A stretch of DNA of 55,524 nt from Flavonifractor sp. AGMB03687 (GCF_017811815.1 NZ_JADKZI010000012.1:1-55524); one strand, 5' to 3'; counted from the first letter of the stretch, positions 31,803 to 40,698 are shown. Made by a program: numbers and translations. Notes: a model not told the origin generated them from the sequence alone.

Positions 31803-31997
31803 GGAATTCTCCTGTTCAGACGATAAATCAAGGCCGGCCTGCTGACAGGCCGGTCTTGTGGCAAGGTTGATAGCAGCCGGTACGCCGGCTGCTATGGGAA
31901 CCCGCTGACATACACGGTATCACCTCCTATATGGGTTGGTTCCCGAGCGGGGGAGTTGGTATATAAAGCTCAGACTTGAAGTGTGAGCGGGAACCTG
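31803..31997. other. Gap with two hairpins and a possible tiny gene
   Basis: Two hairpins: GGCCGGCCTG/CAGGCCGGTC (about 31832-31855, one G-U) and AGCAGCCGG/CCGGCTGCT (about 31872-31894). A 27-codon frame (31828-31911, MSAGSHSSRRTG) has AGGAGGTGATACC about 10 bp ahead, but its body is the hairpins, so it is doubtful. Confidence 0.35.
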
Positions 31998-32876
31998 TCA
32001 GCCGAAGAAAGCCCCGAGAGAAGCAAGCACCTCCGTACAGAGGACAACCAGATAGATGATCATAATACAGATCAGCATCATCATGGAATAACGCTGGATC
32101 TTCTTGGGCCGTTTGGCAGCTTCTTTTTTCAGGTTGTTCTGTTCAATCTGCCGCATATCAAAGCAGATCATCTTGAAGTACATCCGCTGGTCGTCACCGC
32201 GTAGTACGCCAATCAGGCCTCGGATCACATCAGACAACATGGGGCTGCCGATGCGGGTCTCAAAGTGAATCAGAGCGTTTTCATAATTGCCGGTTTTCAT
32301 GTCAGCAATCGTCTGATCCAGCTCCGCACCGAAATCCTTACCTGCAACGCGACGATAGGAGGTGAGGATCTTCAGTACATCACGGTCATTCTCCAGATTC
32401 TGCCCAATGGTCAAAGCAAATCGGGGTATCTCACTTTCAATGAGTTTGCGGCGCTTTTTAACATAATCGAAGACGCTGTAATAGGTCGAAAACCACAGCG
32501 CCACCGCCAAACCAATCAGGATCGGAACGGCCAGCGGCATAAGCGGCGCCATGAGCAAAGCGCAGAGACCAACGGCGCCCGCCCGGACCCATGCCCGGGC
32601 GGTATAGACTTCCGGTGACAGTTCCAAGCCGACAATGTCCAGTGCCCGCTGAAGCTTATTGCGCTTGAGCTTATCCAGTTTCAGATAAGGAGCGAGCAGC
32701 CCGGCGATCTTGGTAGTGTAAACATCCAGCAGCTTTTCTGCTTTGATGCCCTGCTGCTTACGGGCCAGCATCATCATCCGGGAGGTCTTCTTAGTGGGAA
32801 TGTCCACGAAGGCGCAAGACAGGTTATAGGTGGCGAAACCAAAACAGATGATCGCCAAAAGAGCCAGAAGCGTCAT
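31998..32876 (-). CDS. tadC: Type II secretion F-like platform protein (TadC)
   Basis: This 292-residue inner-membrane protein of the T2SF/GspF family has an N-terminal membrane helix (LLALLAIICFGFATYNLSC), helices near 100-135 and a pair at the C-terminus, with a conserved soluble part containing EIPRFALTIGQNLENDRDVL and QRMYFKMICFDMRQIEQNNLKK. It starts 4 bp inside the end of tadB, the standard tadB-tadC arrangement. It would build the platform for pilus assembly together with TadB and the TadA ATPase. Confidence 0.85.
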   Translation of the reverse strand: MTLLALLAIICFGFATYNLSCAFVDIPTKKTSRMMMLARKQQGIKAEKLLDVYTTKIAGLLAPYLKLDKLKRNKLQRALDIVGLELSPEVYTARAWVRAGAVGLCALLMAPLMPLAVPILIGLAVALWFSTYYSVFDYVKKRRKLIESEIPRFALTIGQNLENDRDVLKILTSYRRVAGKDFGAELDQTIADMKTGNYENALIHFETRIGSPMLSDVIRGLIGVLRGDDQRMYFKMICFDMRQIEQNNLKKEAAKRPKKIQRYSMMMLICIMIIYLVVLCTEVLASLGAFFG

Positions 32877-33805
32877 GCGCCGTCACCTCCGTATTCAATG
32901 GGTTTGCTCAGCTTCATGATCTGGGTCAACGCAAACAGTATGATGGCTGCACAGATCGCCAGAGCGATTTTGCCGGGAGTCGTAAAAATGAGGGTATGGA
33001 ACCAGTCTTTGTTCAGGAAATAGAGCAGCGGCACATTGGCAATCACCAGGAACATCATTGTGATGGCTTCCCGGCGCGGCCCCTGCATCATGGCCTCCAG
33101 TTCAGACTGTACCACACGCACATCACTGAACTTTTGGGCAATGGTGGGCAGCGTGTTTTTCATGGAACGATCAGACTGGCACTGAATCAAGATGTTGCAC
33201 CACTCGTGAAAGACCCGGTTGGGTATCTTCATCTTGAGGGAGTTGATGGCGCTTGTCAGATTGGCATTGATCAGCTCCGCCTCGTAGACGAAAGCTTCAA
33301 AATTGGCCTTTACTGGCTCGTTGATGTAGGGCAGGTTCTCTTTGACAGCCCGGATCAGATCCTCGGTGCGCAGATAAGAGGTGGTGATGATGGAGATGGC
33401 AGTCTCCAGTTCCTCATTGAGATGCTTCTTGTAGCTGGCGGCAGTGCTTCGCAGGTACCAAATGGGGGCAAGGGAAAATCCAATGCCCAGAATCGGCACC
33501 ATATACACATTATTGATGAGTAGCGCCAGTACGGCACCCACCGCAAATAGGATAAGCGACAGCCGTTTGACGGCCTCATAACGGTCAGACCGGCCGGTGC
33601 CTTTCAGGATCTGCTTCAGCTCATAATCCTGATTGAAGAATCCCTTGGCAGGTGTGCCCATCAGAACATTGAGTTCATCAGACAATGTGGCCGCTTTGCG
33701 CTGGGAGCGGAAGAGAGCGTCAATGAAATCGCCCGGACGCACACCGAACAAAGCCAGGAGGCCCGCGCTGATAAGCGAAAAACATATGATATAGATCCAC
33801 TGCAA
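32873..33805 (-). CDS. tadB: Type II secretion F-like platform protein (TadB)
   Basis: This 310-residue protein has membrane helices at the N-terminus (IYIICFSLISAGLLALFG), around 90-125 and two at the C-terminus. The T2SF-type soluble region includes NEELETAISIITTSYLRTED and IPNRVFHEWCNILIQCQSDR, and the C-terminal REAITMMFLVIANVPLLYFL helix matches the family. It starts 3 bp downstream of the tadA stop codon. It is the second platform subunit of the Tad machine. Confidence 0.85.
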   Translation of the reverse strand: MQWIYIICFSLISAGLLALFGVRPGDFIDALFRSQRKAATLSDELNVLMGTPAKGFFNQDYELKQILKGTGRSDRYEAVKRLSLILFAVGAVLALLINNVYMVPILGIGFSLAPIWYLRSTAASYKKHLNEELETAISIITTSYLRTEDLIRAVKENLPYINEPVKANFEAFVYEAELINANLTSAINSLKMKIPNRVFHEWCNILIQCQSDRSMKNTLPTIAQKFSDVRVVQSELEAMMQGPRREAITMMFLVIANVPLLYFLNKDWFHTLIFTTPGKIALAICAAIILFALTQIMKLSKPIEYGGDGA

Positions 33806-33808
33806 TGC

Positions 33809-35185
33809 TTAATCCACCTCCTTAGGGGGCTGCATGAACTCGGCCAATTCCTTGTTGGAAATACCGTTGTCCAGCAGGCGCTTTTTCAAAGTATCGGAGA
33901 TCAGGCCGACCTTCCGATGGTGCCCGACCACACGGACATTCCCATCCCTGTCAGTCACATTGTCCTCTACCTCAAACTTATATAGTGTGTGGGAGACGAG
34001 CTGACCATCTCGGAAGTCCTCACCCTCCAGGATTTCCATGATTTTGCGGGAGCGATCCTCCAGCTGTTTGGTGAACACCACGATGGGGTAGGCCTCTACC
34101 ATGATCTCCATGAGCACAGAGTCATCCATACTGTATTTGCGCTTGGCGAGGGTCATCATTCTGCGGTATGTGCTGTTGCAGGAATTGGAGTGAATAGTGG
34201 TACAGACCGTGTGGCCGGTTCGGGAGCTCTCTGCCGCAGACAGACTTTCCGCCGCAGACCGCATCTCACCAACGCCGATCACATTGGGATGCTTGCGCAG
34301 AACCCGCTCCAAGAGGAAGTCCTGGTTGATGTTCAGAGCCGGATTCTCGCTGGGGCGGGTCAGCAGGTGGATGACAGAATTCAGGATGTTGCCGTTCTCG
34401 TCCCGTTTGACCAGATCAAACTCACGGCTGCCCTCCTCGATGGTAATGAGGCGCTGATTGTTGGGTACATTGGAGAGCAGCCAGGCCATGATGGTAGTCT
34501 TGCCGGAACCCGTGGAACCAGCGATGCACACACTGACACCGTACCGAATACAGGCCATCAGGAAGTGAAGCATCTCAGCTGTGGCGCTGCCGGAATCCAG
34601 AAGCTTCTGTTCAGAGACCGTCTGCTGATTGACGATACGGATGGAGGCATTGATACCAACATCCGGGTCCACGATAGGGGTCTTATCCACGGAGATACGG
34701 ATGTTCTTATCCAGAAACCCCACCACGCTGGGCATCGTATCGTCGATGACCATGCCGCAGGCGTTGAGCATACGCCGCACCACATCAATGGCGTGCTGCG
34801 GAGAAGAGAACTTATCCGGGATCTTGATGCTGCGGCCGCCGGCCTCGATCACCTCAATGTCATTGTAGGCATTGATATTGACTTCCTCGATGCCGGGCTT
34901 GTAGATCCATTTCTTCAAAAAGGAGTACCCGGCCATATCTTCATAGAGCTGCTCGCAAAGCTGCTCGGTGGTCAGCCCGCTGATAGCATATTTGCGTTTG
35001 ACGATGTACTGCACCATCAGTTCTTTCAGCAAGGCTGTGGCCCGCTCGGCATTGGCTTCGCCAGCTTCGGCAATGGTGGATGCGTGATTCTCAGCAAAAT
35101 ACCGCTGCACATCCTCCAACACCTGGTCATAGGTCAGCTCCTGATTGGCGGCAGGCGCAAAGAATATGTCGTTGAGGTTATTCAT
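33809..35185 (-). CDS. tadA: Secretion ATPase, TadA/CpaF type
   Basis: This 458-residue hexameric secretion ATPase has Walker A IAGSTGSGKTT at 221-231, a Walker B-type stretch NVIGVGEMRSAAE and the histidine box TGHTVCTTIHSNS, with the N-terminal CpaF part (YSFLKKWIYKPGIEEVNINA). It would energise pilus polymerisation. ATG 35185 is chosen by GAGGAGGACGATGCCG spacing and an 8-bp overlap with the tadZ stop; an upstream ATG at 35191 is the other option. The frame is open further but only within tadZ. Confidence 0.9.
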   Translation of the reverse strand: MNNLNDIFFAPAANQELTYDQVLEDVQRYFAENHASTIAEAGEANAERATALLKELMVQYIVKRKYAISGLTTEQLCEQLYEDMAGYSFLKKWIYKPGIEEVNINAYNDIEVIEAGGRSIKIPDKFSSPQHAIDVVRRMLNACGMVIDDTMPSVVGFLDKNIRISVDKTPIVDPDVGINASIRIVNQQTVSEQKLLDSGSATAEMLHFLMACIRYGVSVCIAGSTGSGKTTIMAWLLSNVPNNQRLITIEEGSREFDLVKRDENGNILNSVIHLLTRPSENPALNINQDFLLERVLRKHPNVIGVGEMRSAAESLSAAESSRTGHTVCTTIHSNSCNSTYRRMMTLAKRKYSMDDSVLMEIMVEAYPIVVFTKQLEDRSRKIMEILEGEDFRDGQLVSHTLYKFEVEDNVTDRDGNVRVVGHHRKVGLISDTLKKRLLDNGISNKELAEFMQPPKEVD

Positions 35186-35984
35186 CGGCATCGTCCTCCT
35201 CGAACTCTTCCTCATCGTCAGGATCTTCCTCTGCGGCCTGTTCCGCCAACTCCATCTGCTCCAGCGCATCCAGCACCTTGTTGAGCGAAGCGGTGTACTT
35301 GGGATTGCAATATTTAATGGCCTGGAACATGCCACCCTCAGTGGCACAACGGTCGATTTCCTTGCCGTAGGGGAGCAAACCATCAAACCCTCCGATGATA
35401 TACCCCATTTCATCCAGAGCGTGGAACGGCCGGGCCATACCGGCAAAGGTCAGGTGCTGATCGTAGTGAAAACGTCCATCCACCAGCAGCGGCTGATGGG
35501 CCTTCAAGTAGTTGATCCCTTTCAAATCAGGGGTGAGCAACCGAACGACCAGATCGCCGGATTCAATGGCCGCCGGTGTGAACACATTGGTCATGTTGGA
35601 ACTGCAGTCCAAAATGACGAAATCCACCAGTTTGGCTGCCGCATTGACCAGCTGGAGTACCATGGCGTATTTGATTTCCGGGTAACTCAGAGGATTCTCA
35701 CCAGCGGAATACCCCATCAGGCCAATGAACGGATAGCTTTTCAGAACCGTGACATGGCTTGCCACCAGCGAGGTATCAATCTCTACGCTGCTGAGAACCT
35801 GACCCACCGAGGCGTTGGTCTGAATGATCTGATCCGGCAGCCAGACCGGGAGCATGGGAACGCTGATCTCCGCGTTGATGATGATGGCTTTCCGCTTATC
35901 TCGGGTCAGGGCTTTTGCAAGAATGGCGGAAAACATACTTTTCCCGCTTCCCGGACTGCCCCAGACAGTAATGACTTTTCCCAT
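35178..35984 (-). CDS. tadZ: MinD-like ATPase, TadZ/CpaE type
   Basis: This 268-residue protein has a deviant P-loop WGSPGSGKSMFSAILAKAL at the N-terminus, a MinD/ParA-like core (VDFVILDCSSNMTNVFTPAA) and a very acidic C-terminal tail (EEDPDDEEEFEEDDADE). In Tad systems this ATPase places the machine at the pole. The start follows AGAAGGAGGTCGGAAACG. Being between cpaB and tadA fits the canonical order. Confidence 0.8.
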   Translation of the reverse strand: MGKVITVWGSPGSGKSMFSAILAKALTRDKRKAIIINAEISVPMLPVWLPDQIIQTNASVGQVLSSVEIDTSLVASHVTVLKSYPFIGLMGYSAGENPLSYPEIKYAMVLQLVNAAAKLVDFVILDCSSNMTNVFTPAAIESGDLVVRLLTPDLKGINYLKAHQPLLVDGRFHYDQHLTFAGMARPFHALDEMGYIIGGFDGLLPYGKEIDRCATEGGMFQAIKYCNPKYTASLNKVLDALEQMELAEQAAEEDPDDEEEFEEDDADE

Positions 35985-36003
35985 CGTTTCCGACCTCCTT
36001 CTG

Positions 36004-36843
36004 TTACTCAGCCGGTTGGCTGGTGTCCGCGGGGGGCGTTTCAGCGCCGCTGTCCGGCGCCTCAGAACCGTCCTCGGCCGTAGGCTCGCTGCCCTCCGTA
36101 GTCTCACCATCTTCCGTCAGCGTTTCGGGAAAATAGATCTCCTGCAGAGTTTTGTCCTGCGCTGCCAGAAGTTCCTTGGCCAGCTGATCGTTGTTACGGG
36201 AGATCAGGGCCACATGGGCGACGCCGTCGTTTTCCATCTCTGTGATGATCCGGGCCTGCTCAGGTGTCGCCAGAACTGTGATGGTAGCAGATTGCTGCCG
36301 CTCTTCGTCCTCCGTGGGTTCCTTGGTGTTGTCCACATTGACACCATCGGAATCGGTAACCGACAGCACTTTAACAAAGCGGAGCTCCGGGACCTCTTCT
36401 GCTGTCTCCAGGAAGTGATAGATCCGAATGATGTCGTTGGGCTGGAGCTTGTCGGAGAGGCCGGAGGCCAGCGTCTTAACAGTCATTGAGATAGCTACCT
36501 TTCCAGAAGGGATGTCATTGAGTGCCACATCCGAAGAAACCGGAACACTGCTGACCTTGCTGGTAAGGATGTAGTCACCCTCAGCCAGATCCGCGGTTAC
36601 ATACAGGCCCTCCACATCGCTGAGACTGTGCGCAACATTGGAGGGCAGATTGTAGCCGCCAACTTCCACAACCTCGGCATTGTCCGAGGTGATTTTTTCG
36701 CCTTTCAGCACCGGCTGCGTGATACGGACGATTTCGGCTTTTCCGTTGGTCTGACGGGCGATGGTGGGGAGGGCAACAAAGGCAATGACTGCTGCCAGGA
36801 CCAGGGACAAAATGCCGAAGATAAAACGGTTGTTCAATTTCAT
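36004..36843 (-). CDS. cpaB: Flp pilus assembly protein CpaB (SAF domain)
   Basis: This 279-residue protein has an N-terminal signal anchor (RFIFGILSLVLAAVIAFVAL) and then an SAF-like domain with RITQPVLKGEKITSDNAEVV and the LAEGDYILTSKVSS turn. The CpaB core SGKVAISMTVKTLASGLSDK...NDIIRIYHF follows, and a long disordered acidic tail ends it (SEAPDSGAETPPADTSQ). CpaB/RcpC is exported and helps pilus assembly. ATG 36843 follows AGGAGATTATGCTT. Confidence 0.8.
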   Translation of the reverse strand: MKLNNRFIFGILSLVLAAVIAFVALPTIARQTNGKAEIVRITQPVLKGEKITSDNAEVVEVGGYNLPSNVAHSLSDVEGLYVTADLAEGDYILTSKVSSVPVSSDVALNDIPSGKVAISMTVKTLASGLSDKLQPNDIIRIYHFLETAEEVPELRFVKVLSVTDSDGVNVDNTKEPTEDEERQQSATITVLATPEQARIITEMENDGVAHVALISRNNDQLAKELLAAQDKTLQEIYFPETLTEDGETTEGSEPTAEDGSEAPDSGAETPPADTSQPAE

Positions 36844-36855
36844 AAGCATAATCTC

Positions 36856-37368
36856 CTAATGCAAAAATAGTTCGGCCAATGTCGCCGCAGAGCAGCCGCA
36901 GGCCAGAAAAGGTAGAAACGGGATGGACAAAGGGCGCCGATCCCGGTAAATCCGCCGAATCATCAAAATGATGGGCATAGCACATACTGCGGAAACCAGA
37001 AAAACGATGGACATACCGGAAGGACCATAGATGAGTCCCAGCACACCGCAGAATTTGATGTCACCGCCGCCCATGCCGGTCCCTCCAGTCACCATGGCAG
37101 CAGCCAGAGGAATACTGAATCCAAGCAGAGCGCCTATTAAGGACTTTGCGAATATCGGCCAGAGCCAAAGCGAAGATTGTCCGCAGTCCAGGGCGAACCA
37201 CGCTTTGATCAGCGGCGCCGCCGCAGCCAGCGGGATAAAAAAGACGAGCGCCCGGTCGGGCACTCGCCGATGAAAGATATCGTAGAAGGCAAAACCGACA
37301 ATCACCAAAAATGCGGTGAGCAGATATGCCGACCAGATACTATTCTCGATTGGTATACCAGTCATCAT
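36856..37368 (-). CDS. Prepilin peptidase (A24A/TadV type)
   Basis: This 170-residue multi-helix membrane protein has the aspartyl prepilin peptidase motifs: an Asp in FYDIFHRRVPDRALV after the first helix, and GGGDIKFCGVLGLIYG as the GxGD-type catalytic motif. It would cut the leader of the pilin-like proteins in this locus after a conserved Gly. It starts at ATG 37368 (ATG 37365 is an alternative) after GGGAGCCTCT. It overlaps the 3' end of the large secreted-protein gene by 29 bp, an unusually long overlap that suggests coupling of expression. Confidence 0.85.
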   Translation of the reverse strand: MMTGIPIENSIWSAYLLTAFLVIVGFAFYDIFHRRVPDRALVFFIPLAAAAPLIKAWFALDCGQSSLWLWPIFAKSLIGALLGFSIPLAAAMVTGGTGMGGGDIKFCGVLGLIYGPSGMSIVFLVSAVCAMPIILMIRRIYRDRRPLSIPFLPFLACGCSAATLAELFLH

Positions 37369-39034
37369 AGAGGCTCCCGTTGATCGATACATAATCGTTC
37401 AGGTTGATGCTCAGCATCCCATCCGGCGTCCACGTGTCCCAAACCTGAGTAAATACTGTGTAGTTGGTAGAATCCGGGAACCAGATAGGCGTAAAATGCA
37501 CCGTTCTGTTGTAAGTGGAGAAGTCGTTGGGCTGGAAGGTGAATTTTGCACTTCGACCACTGGACACCCGCTGCAGAAGACGCAGATAGGTTTGGTACTG
37601 GAATTCCGGAAACACAGAAAACGCCGTCTGCGGATGGGTAATGTGACTGGTGGGTGCATCGGTGGAGAGCGTTGCGGTCACATCCTGCTTGACGCCATAC
37701 CCGCTCTTCATGGCCTTGCCGGAGGCAGTCGGTACAATATCATCCGGCATCAAGGACATGACACCGCTGATCGAAGCGGAGTAACCGGTGTATTCATACT
37801 CCCAATAGCCTTCATCAACCCAGTGCCCGCCGTCTTCTCCGTGGTCACACCATACCCACACCGGCACCCAGTAACAGCTCCAAACACCCCAGTTGGCGGT
37901 CAGCTTCTGTGTTTCGCTGGGAAGGGACGGCAGTGTATAGCTCGGATTGGTATCCGTAGCTACGGGATCAGGCGGGATGTGTTCGTTCAGATCTACGATC
38001 TTCGCCACAAAGGTATCCTGAGCGGTATAAGCGCCACTGACGGATACCGTTATAGTGACTGTCTGGGGAGTGGAGGGAGTGTGCCATTTGACCCAGACTT
38101 TCTGGCTGTCGCCAGCCGGAATCACGATATTGTTGACCCGGTAGGATGTGCCGAGAATAGAAAAAGTCACCGAGGCGGGGTTATCCGGTGTAAGGTCGGT
38201 GTCAGTACGAAGTGTCACGGTCGTGATTACATCGGTATCTACCCGATACTCTACATCAGGGGCCTCAATCTCGCCTTCGGGCGGGATTTCATCAAACCAG
38301 ACGATGCCAACGCCGAGGGTATTGATGATGTCGGAGTTGTTTTGCGTCCCGGTGGTGCTGCCGCCCCATGCAGAAATGCCCAGGTCACTGAACTCCAGAA
38401 ACATGCTCAAGGGCAAGTTCTTATGGGTGAGCGAGGTCATAGTCCTTCGCAGTGAACCACCCGCCAGCTGATCGTACAGGCCAGCTTCAGTTGCTGTCAT
38501 GCAGTAATACTGGCCATTGTGGGTAAAGTAGGCGATGGGCTCGATAAGAAGCTTATATTCGCCGGCAATCATCCGCTCGTAGTCCACACCTGCTGCCTGA
38601 GCAACCATCATGCAGGCATATTCTGAGCAGAAGTACCGTTTGATGGCATCAATATTATTCTGCCCGCTGCTGCTGACGATTGTGGGCATAGACTGGGTGG
38701 GCTTGATGCAGGTATAGGCCACGCCGGATTGAAGAGAAAGCCCGGTACCGGCCAGATATTGCAGTTTATTGACTTTACCAAAGTGCAGAATGCTGCTGTT
38801 CTGCGTACGATTGGAAAAGTCAATCGGAGAAGAGACGGCAGAGCCGCTCGCTGCATCTACCACCGTAATGCGAACGCCGTCATTGCCCGGGTTCCAGAAG
38901 TTGGTGCTGGTGCCCTGGCCCATACCACCGCCGCCGCCATCAATGTTGCCGTTCCCGCCGGCAGCAAAAGCAGCGGCAGGAACAAGGCACAGGGTCAGCG
39001 CCAGACTGCACAGGAGGGCGAGAAGTCGTTTCAA
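37340..39034 (-). CDS. Large secreted protein of the pilus locus
   Basis: This 564-residue protein has a clear signal peptide (KRLLALLCSLALTLCLVPAA, then AFAAGG) followed by a Gly-rich stretch (residues ~27-42). The body holds repeated beta-type segments such as VTLRTDTDLTPDNPASVTFS and SVSGAYTAQDTFVAKIVDLN, in the style of Ig-like modules, with aromatic-rich WGVWSCYWVPVWVWCDHG between them. No LPXTG or transmembrane anchor is present, so it is probably extracellular. Being inside the Tad operon, it may be a pilus tip or matrix protein; this is inference. Confidence 0.65.
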   Translation of the reverse strand: MKRLLALLCSLALTLCLVPAAAFAAGGNGNIDGGGGGMGQGTSTNFWNPGNDGVRITVVDAASGSAVSSPIDFSNRTQNSSILHFGKVNKLQYLAGTGLSLQSGVAYTCIKPTQSMPTIVSSSGQNNIDAIKRYFCSEYACMMVAQAAGVDYERMIAGEYKLLIEPIAYFTHNGQYYCMTATEAGLYDQLAGGSLRRTMTSLTHKNLPLSMFLEFSDLGISAWGGSTTGTQNNSDIINTLGVGIVWFDEIPPEGEIEAPDVEYRVDTDVITTVTLRTDTDLTPDNPASVTFSILGTSYRVNNIVIPAGDSQKVWVKWHTPSTPQTVTITVSVSGAYTAQDTFVAKIVDLNEHIPPDPVATDTNPSYTLPSLPSETQKLTANWGVWSCYWVPVWVWCDHGEDGGHWVDEGYWEYEYTGYSASISGVMSLMPDDIVPTASGKAMKSGYGVKQDVTATLSTDAPTSHITHPQTAFSVFPEFQYQTYLRLLQRVSSGRSAKFTFQPNDFSTYNRTVHFTPIWFPDSTNYTVFTQVWDTWTPDGMLSINLNDYVSINGSLYDDWYTNRE

Positions 39035-39065
39035 ATGACATCACACTCCAATCATATAAAATTGA

Positions 39066-39093
39066 AGGGCCGCCACATAGCTGTGACGGCCCT
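39066..39093 (-). terminator. Intercistronic hairpin
   Basis: AGGGCCG pairs with CGGCCCT around a 14-nt loop containing an inner CACA..TGTG pairing, between 39121 and 39034. Confidence 0.55.
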
Positions 39094-39120
39094 GGAGATC
39101 CGTGTTTAGTTGTGGGGCAA

Positions 39121-39693
39121 TCAGCCCATGTTTCCGACTTGCTTGTTCAGGTCACCATCGCTGCCGCCGGTGGACTGCTGCACATCGCCGGGCACCACCC
39201 ACCCAAAGACGGGATCGTAGACGGCACCACTGCCATTGCTGGAGCCGGGGGCCGGCTCATTACTGGAAGTGGATTCTTCTGCCGGCGGCGCCGTGACTTG
39301 AGGTACAGACGGGTCGGGGTTGACATCGTGATCTTTGCCGGGGTCTGCAATCTCTGTCTTGCCTTCCGGAGCAGGGGGCGGAGTTTCCTCCGGCTTGTCC
39401 GTATCAGTGAAGTCGATCACCACTTCACTTTCCGTTTCGGAGGTTACCTTGGGGTATTCCTCCTCAGAGCTGGGAGACTGCCCAGGGGAATACGCATCTG
39501 CTCCGCCGGAATCATCCCCGTTTTGGGCGCCGCCGTCCGACCAATCGCTGGTGGTGCTGCTGGGAGGCGATTCATCCGGCTTAAAATTCTCCGTTCGATC
39601 CCGGCTTACGAACCAGCAGACGCCCAGGATCGCAGCACAGAGAACGGCCAGGACCGAAATGATAAAGCCCTTGGATTGGAAAAACTTTTTCAT
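39121..39693 (-). CDS. Single-pass membrane protein with Pro/Ser-rich ectodomain (DUF6550-like)
   Basis: This 190-residue protein has an N-terminal membrane anchor (KGFIISVLAVLCAAILGVCW, about 8-27), a long acidic, Ser/Pro/Asp-rich ectodomain (PPPAPEGKTEIADPGKDHD, PAPGSSNGSG) and a conserved end DPVFGWVVPGDVQ followed by KQVGNMG. This layout is one I associate with DUF6550. The start is set by agreement with the membrane segment; an upstream GTG is closer to AAAGGAG. It is likely a surface component of the pilus locus. Confidence 0.65.
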   Translation of the reverse strand: MKKFFQSKGFIISVLAVLCAAILGVCWFVSRDRTENFKPDESPPSSTTSDWSDGGAQNGDDSGGADAYSPGQSPSSEEEYPKVTSETESEVVIDFTDTDKPEETPPPAPEGKTEIADPGKDHDVNPDPSVPQVTAPPAEESTSSNEPAPGSSNGSGAVYDPVFGWVVPGDVQQSTGGSDGDLNKQVGNMG

Positions 39694-39766
39694 GTGTGTC
39701 CACACTCCTTTTTTACTGTTATATAAAGCATATACTGCGGAACTGACTGATGTTTCAACAGCGCCG

Positions 39767-40267
39767 CTAAAATTTGGTGTTATGGTAGCCAGTCAACTCT
39801 ACCCGCTGTGTGATGGTAGGGTAGTTGTGCCCAAACATCCGCACATAGAACTCTACATCACAATAGAAGATATACTCGACTCGGTCGCCCACCACATTGA
39901 ACTCCAGGCTGATGTCGGATACCTGGTAGTCGTCCGTGGAGAGCGGGATTTTGGAGGCCAGTCCGCCGGCCACCGTGGACTCCAGCATTTCCGTGTAGTC
40001 ACTGCTGGAATAGAGGGTGCGCAGGTACTCTTCAAAGTTAGTTTCCCGTTGGGAGCGGTAAGTGTCCGCATAAATGGTGGCGCTCAGATTATTCAGCTCC
40101 ATTTTAGCGCCGTTTCGGATGTTGATGCAAGTGATCCGCACCGAGGTATACAACAGAAGAAAGGAAATGAGCATCACTACGCCGACCACAAAAAAGCAGG
40201 CGAAGAAAGTGATCTCACCCCGCTCGTTGCGGAGTGGCCGTCGCAGCCACCGCATAAAATGCTTCAT
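39767..40267 (-). CDS. TadE-like pseudopilin
   Basis: This 166-residue protein has the N-terminus MKHFMRWLRRPLRNERGEIT, with cleavage expected after the Gly of NERG, then a hydrophobic helix (FFACFFVVGVVMLISFLLLY) and a periplasm-side-type beta domain. TadE/TadF pseudopilins have this exact plan, with a positive leader, Gly at the cut and Glu two or five residues later. A conserved CxN at 'VRITCINIRNGAKMELNN' is present. It starts after GAGGTGGCCT and lies 8 bp after the next upstream gene. Confidence 0.75.
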   Translation of the reverse strand: MKHFMRWLRRPLRNERGEITFFACFFVVGVVMLISFLLLYTSVRITCINIRNGAKMELNNLSATIYADTYRSQRETNFEEYLRTLYSSSDYTEMLESTVAGGLASKIPLSTDDYQVSDISLEFNVVGDRVEYIFYCDVEFYVRMFGHNYPTITQRVELTGYHNTKF

Positions 40268-40275
40268 AGGCCACC

Positions 40276-40698
40276 TCACTTCCAATAGTGTTCGCTGACG
40301 CCGGAGCCGCGGGCCACCACAGTGATGTTGACCAGATCCAGATTCCAGAAGCCACCCAGCTTTGCTTCGCCCTCAATGGTGATATAGAAAGGTGTCCCGA
40401 GCTGAATGGCTCTGGACATTCCGGCCGGTGTGGGCGACTTGTATGTGGCATCGATGGAGTAGGTTATGTTTTCCGCTCCCTCGATCTCCGAGCACAGAAA
40501 TTCAAAGAGAGAATCCGTCTCGCTGTTGATGCCACCGGACAGCTGGATCTGCTTTACCATCTGATCGGCTGCGTGATCCAACTCCTGTTTCGTGGAGATG
40601 ATACCGAACAGATCGATGATAAATGCCAGCAGGACAACGGCGATAAAGATGAAGAACACCGTGGAGAAATAGTTGGCCTCACCTCGCTCGCTCTTCAT
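40276..40698 (-). CDS. TadE-like pseudopilin (DUF4320-like)
   Basis: This 140-residue protein starts MKSERGEANYFSTVFFIFIA, with the same RG-Glu leader as the neighbouring gene and the hydrophobic helix VFFIFIAVVLLAFIIDLFGI. After this come STKQELDHAADQMVKQIQLS and a beta domain ending WNLDLVNITVVARGSG. The family name DUF4320 is recalled. ATG 40698 has only a weak AGGACA site; a GTG at 40743, right after AAAGGTGG, would add 15 residues (VVVHIHTFLQKARRT). It is the first gene of the pilus transcript. Confidence 0.7.
   Translation of the reverse strand: MKSERGEANYFSTVFFIFIAVVLLAFIIDLFGIISTKQELDHAADQMVKQIQLSGGINSETDSLFEFLCSEIEGAENITYSIDATYKSPTPAGMSRAIQLGTPFYITIEGEAKLGGFWNLDLVNITVVARGSGVSEHYWK

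Noticed and set aside
33989-35284. 431-codon open frame on the plus strand
   Set aside because: It is antisense to tadA/tadZ, whose motifs are certain; GC-rich coding creates the open frame. No ribosome site.
35145-36083. 312-codon open frame on the plus strand
   Set aside because: Antisense to tadZ and cpaB, both strongly supported.
37316-38455. 379-codon open frame on the plus strand
   Set aside because: Antisense to the large secreted-protein gene, which has a signal peptide and ribosome site.
39335-40288. 317-codon open frame on the plus strand
   Set aside because: Antisense to the DUF6550-like and TadE-like genes.
15228-40698. Conjugative relaxase or coupling ATPase
   Set aside because: No MobA/Rep-trans motif (HxH or YxxxY) and no FtsK/VirD4-like gene is seen; the only secretion ATPase is the CpaF-type one.
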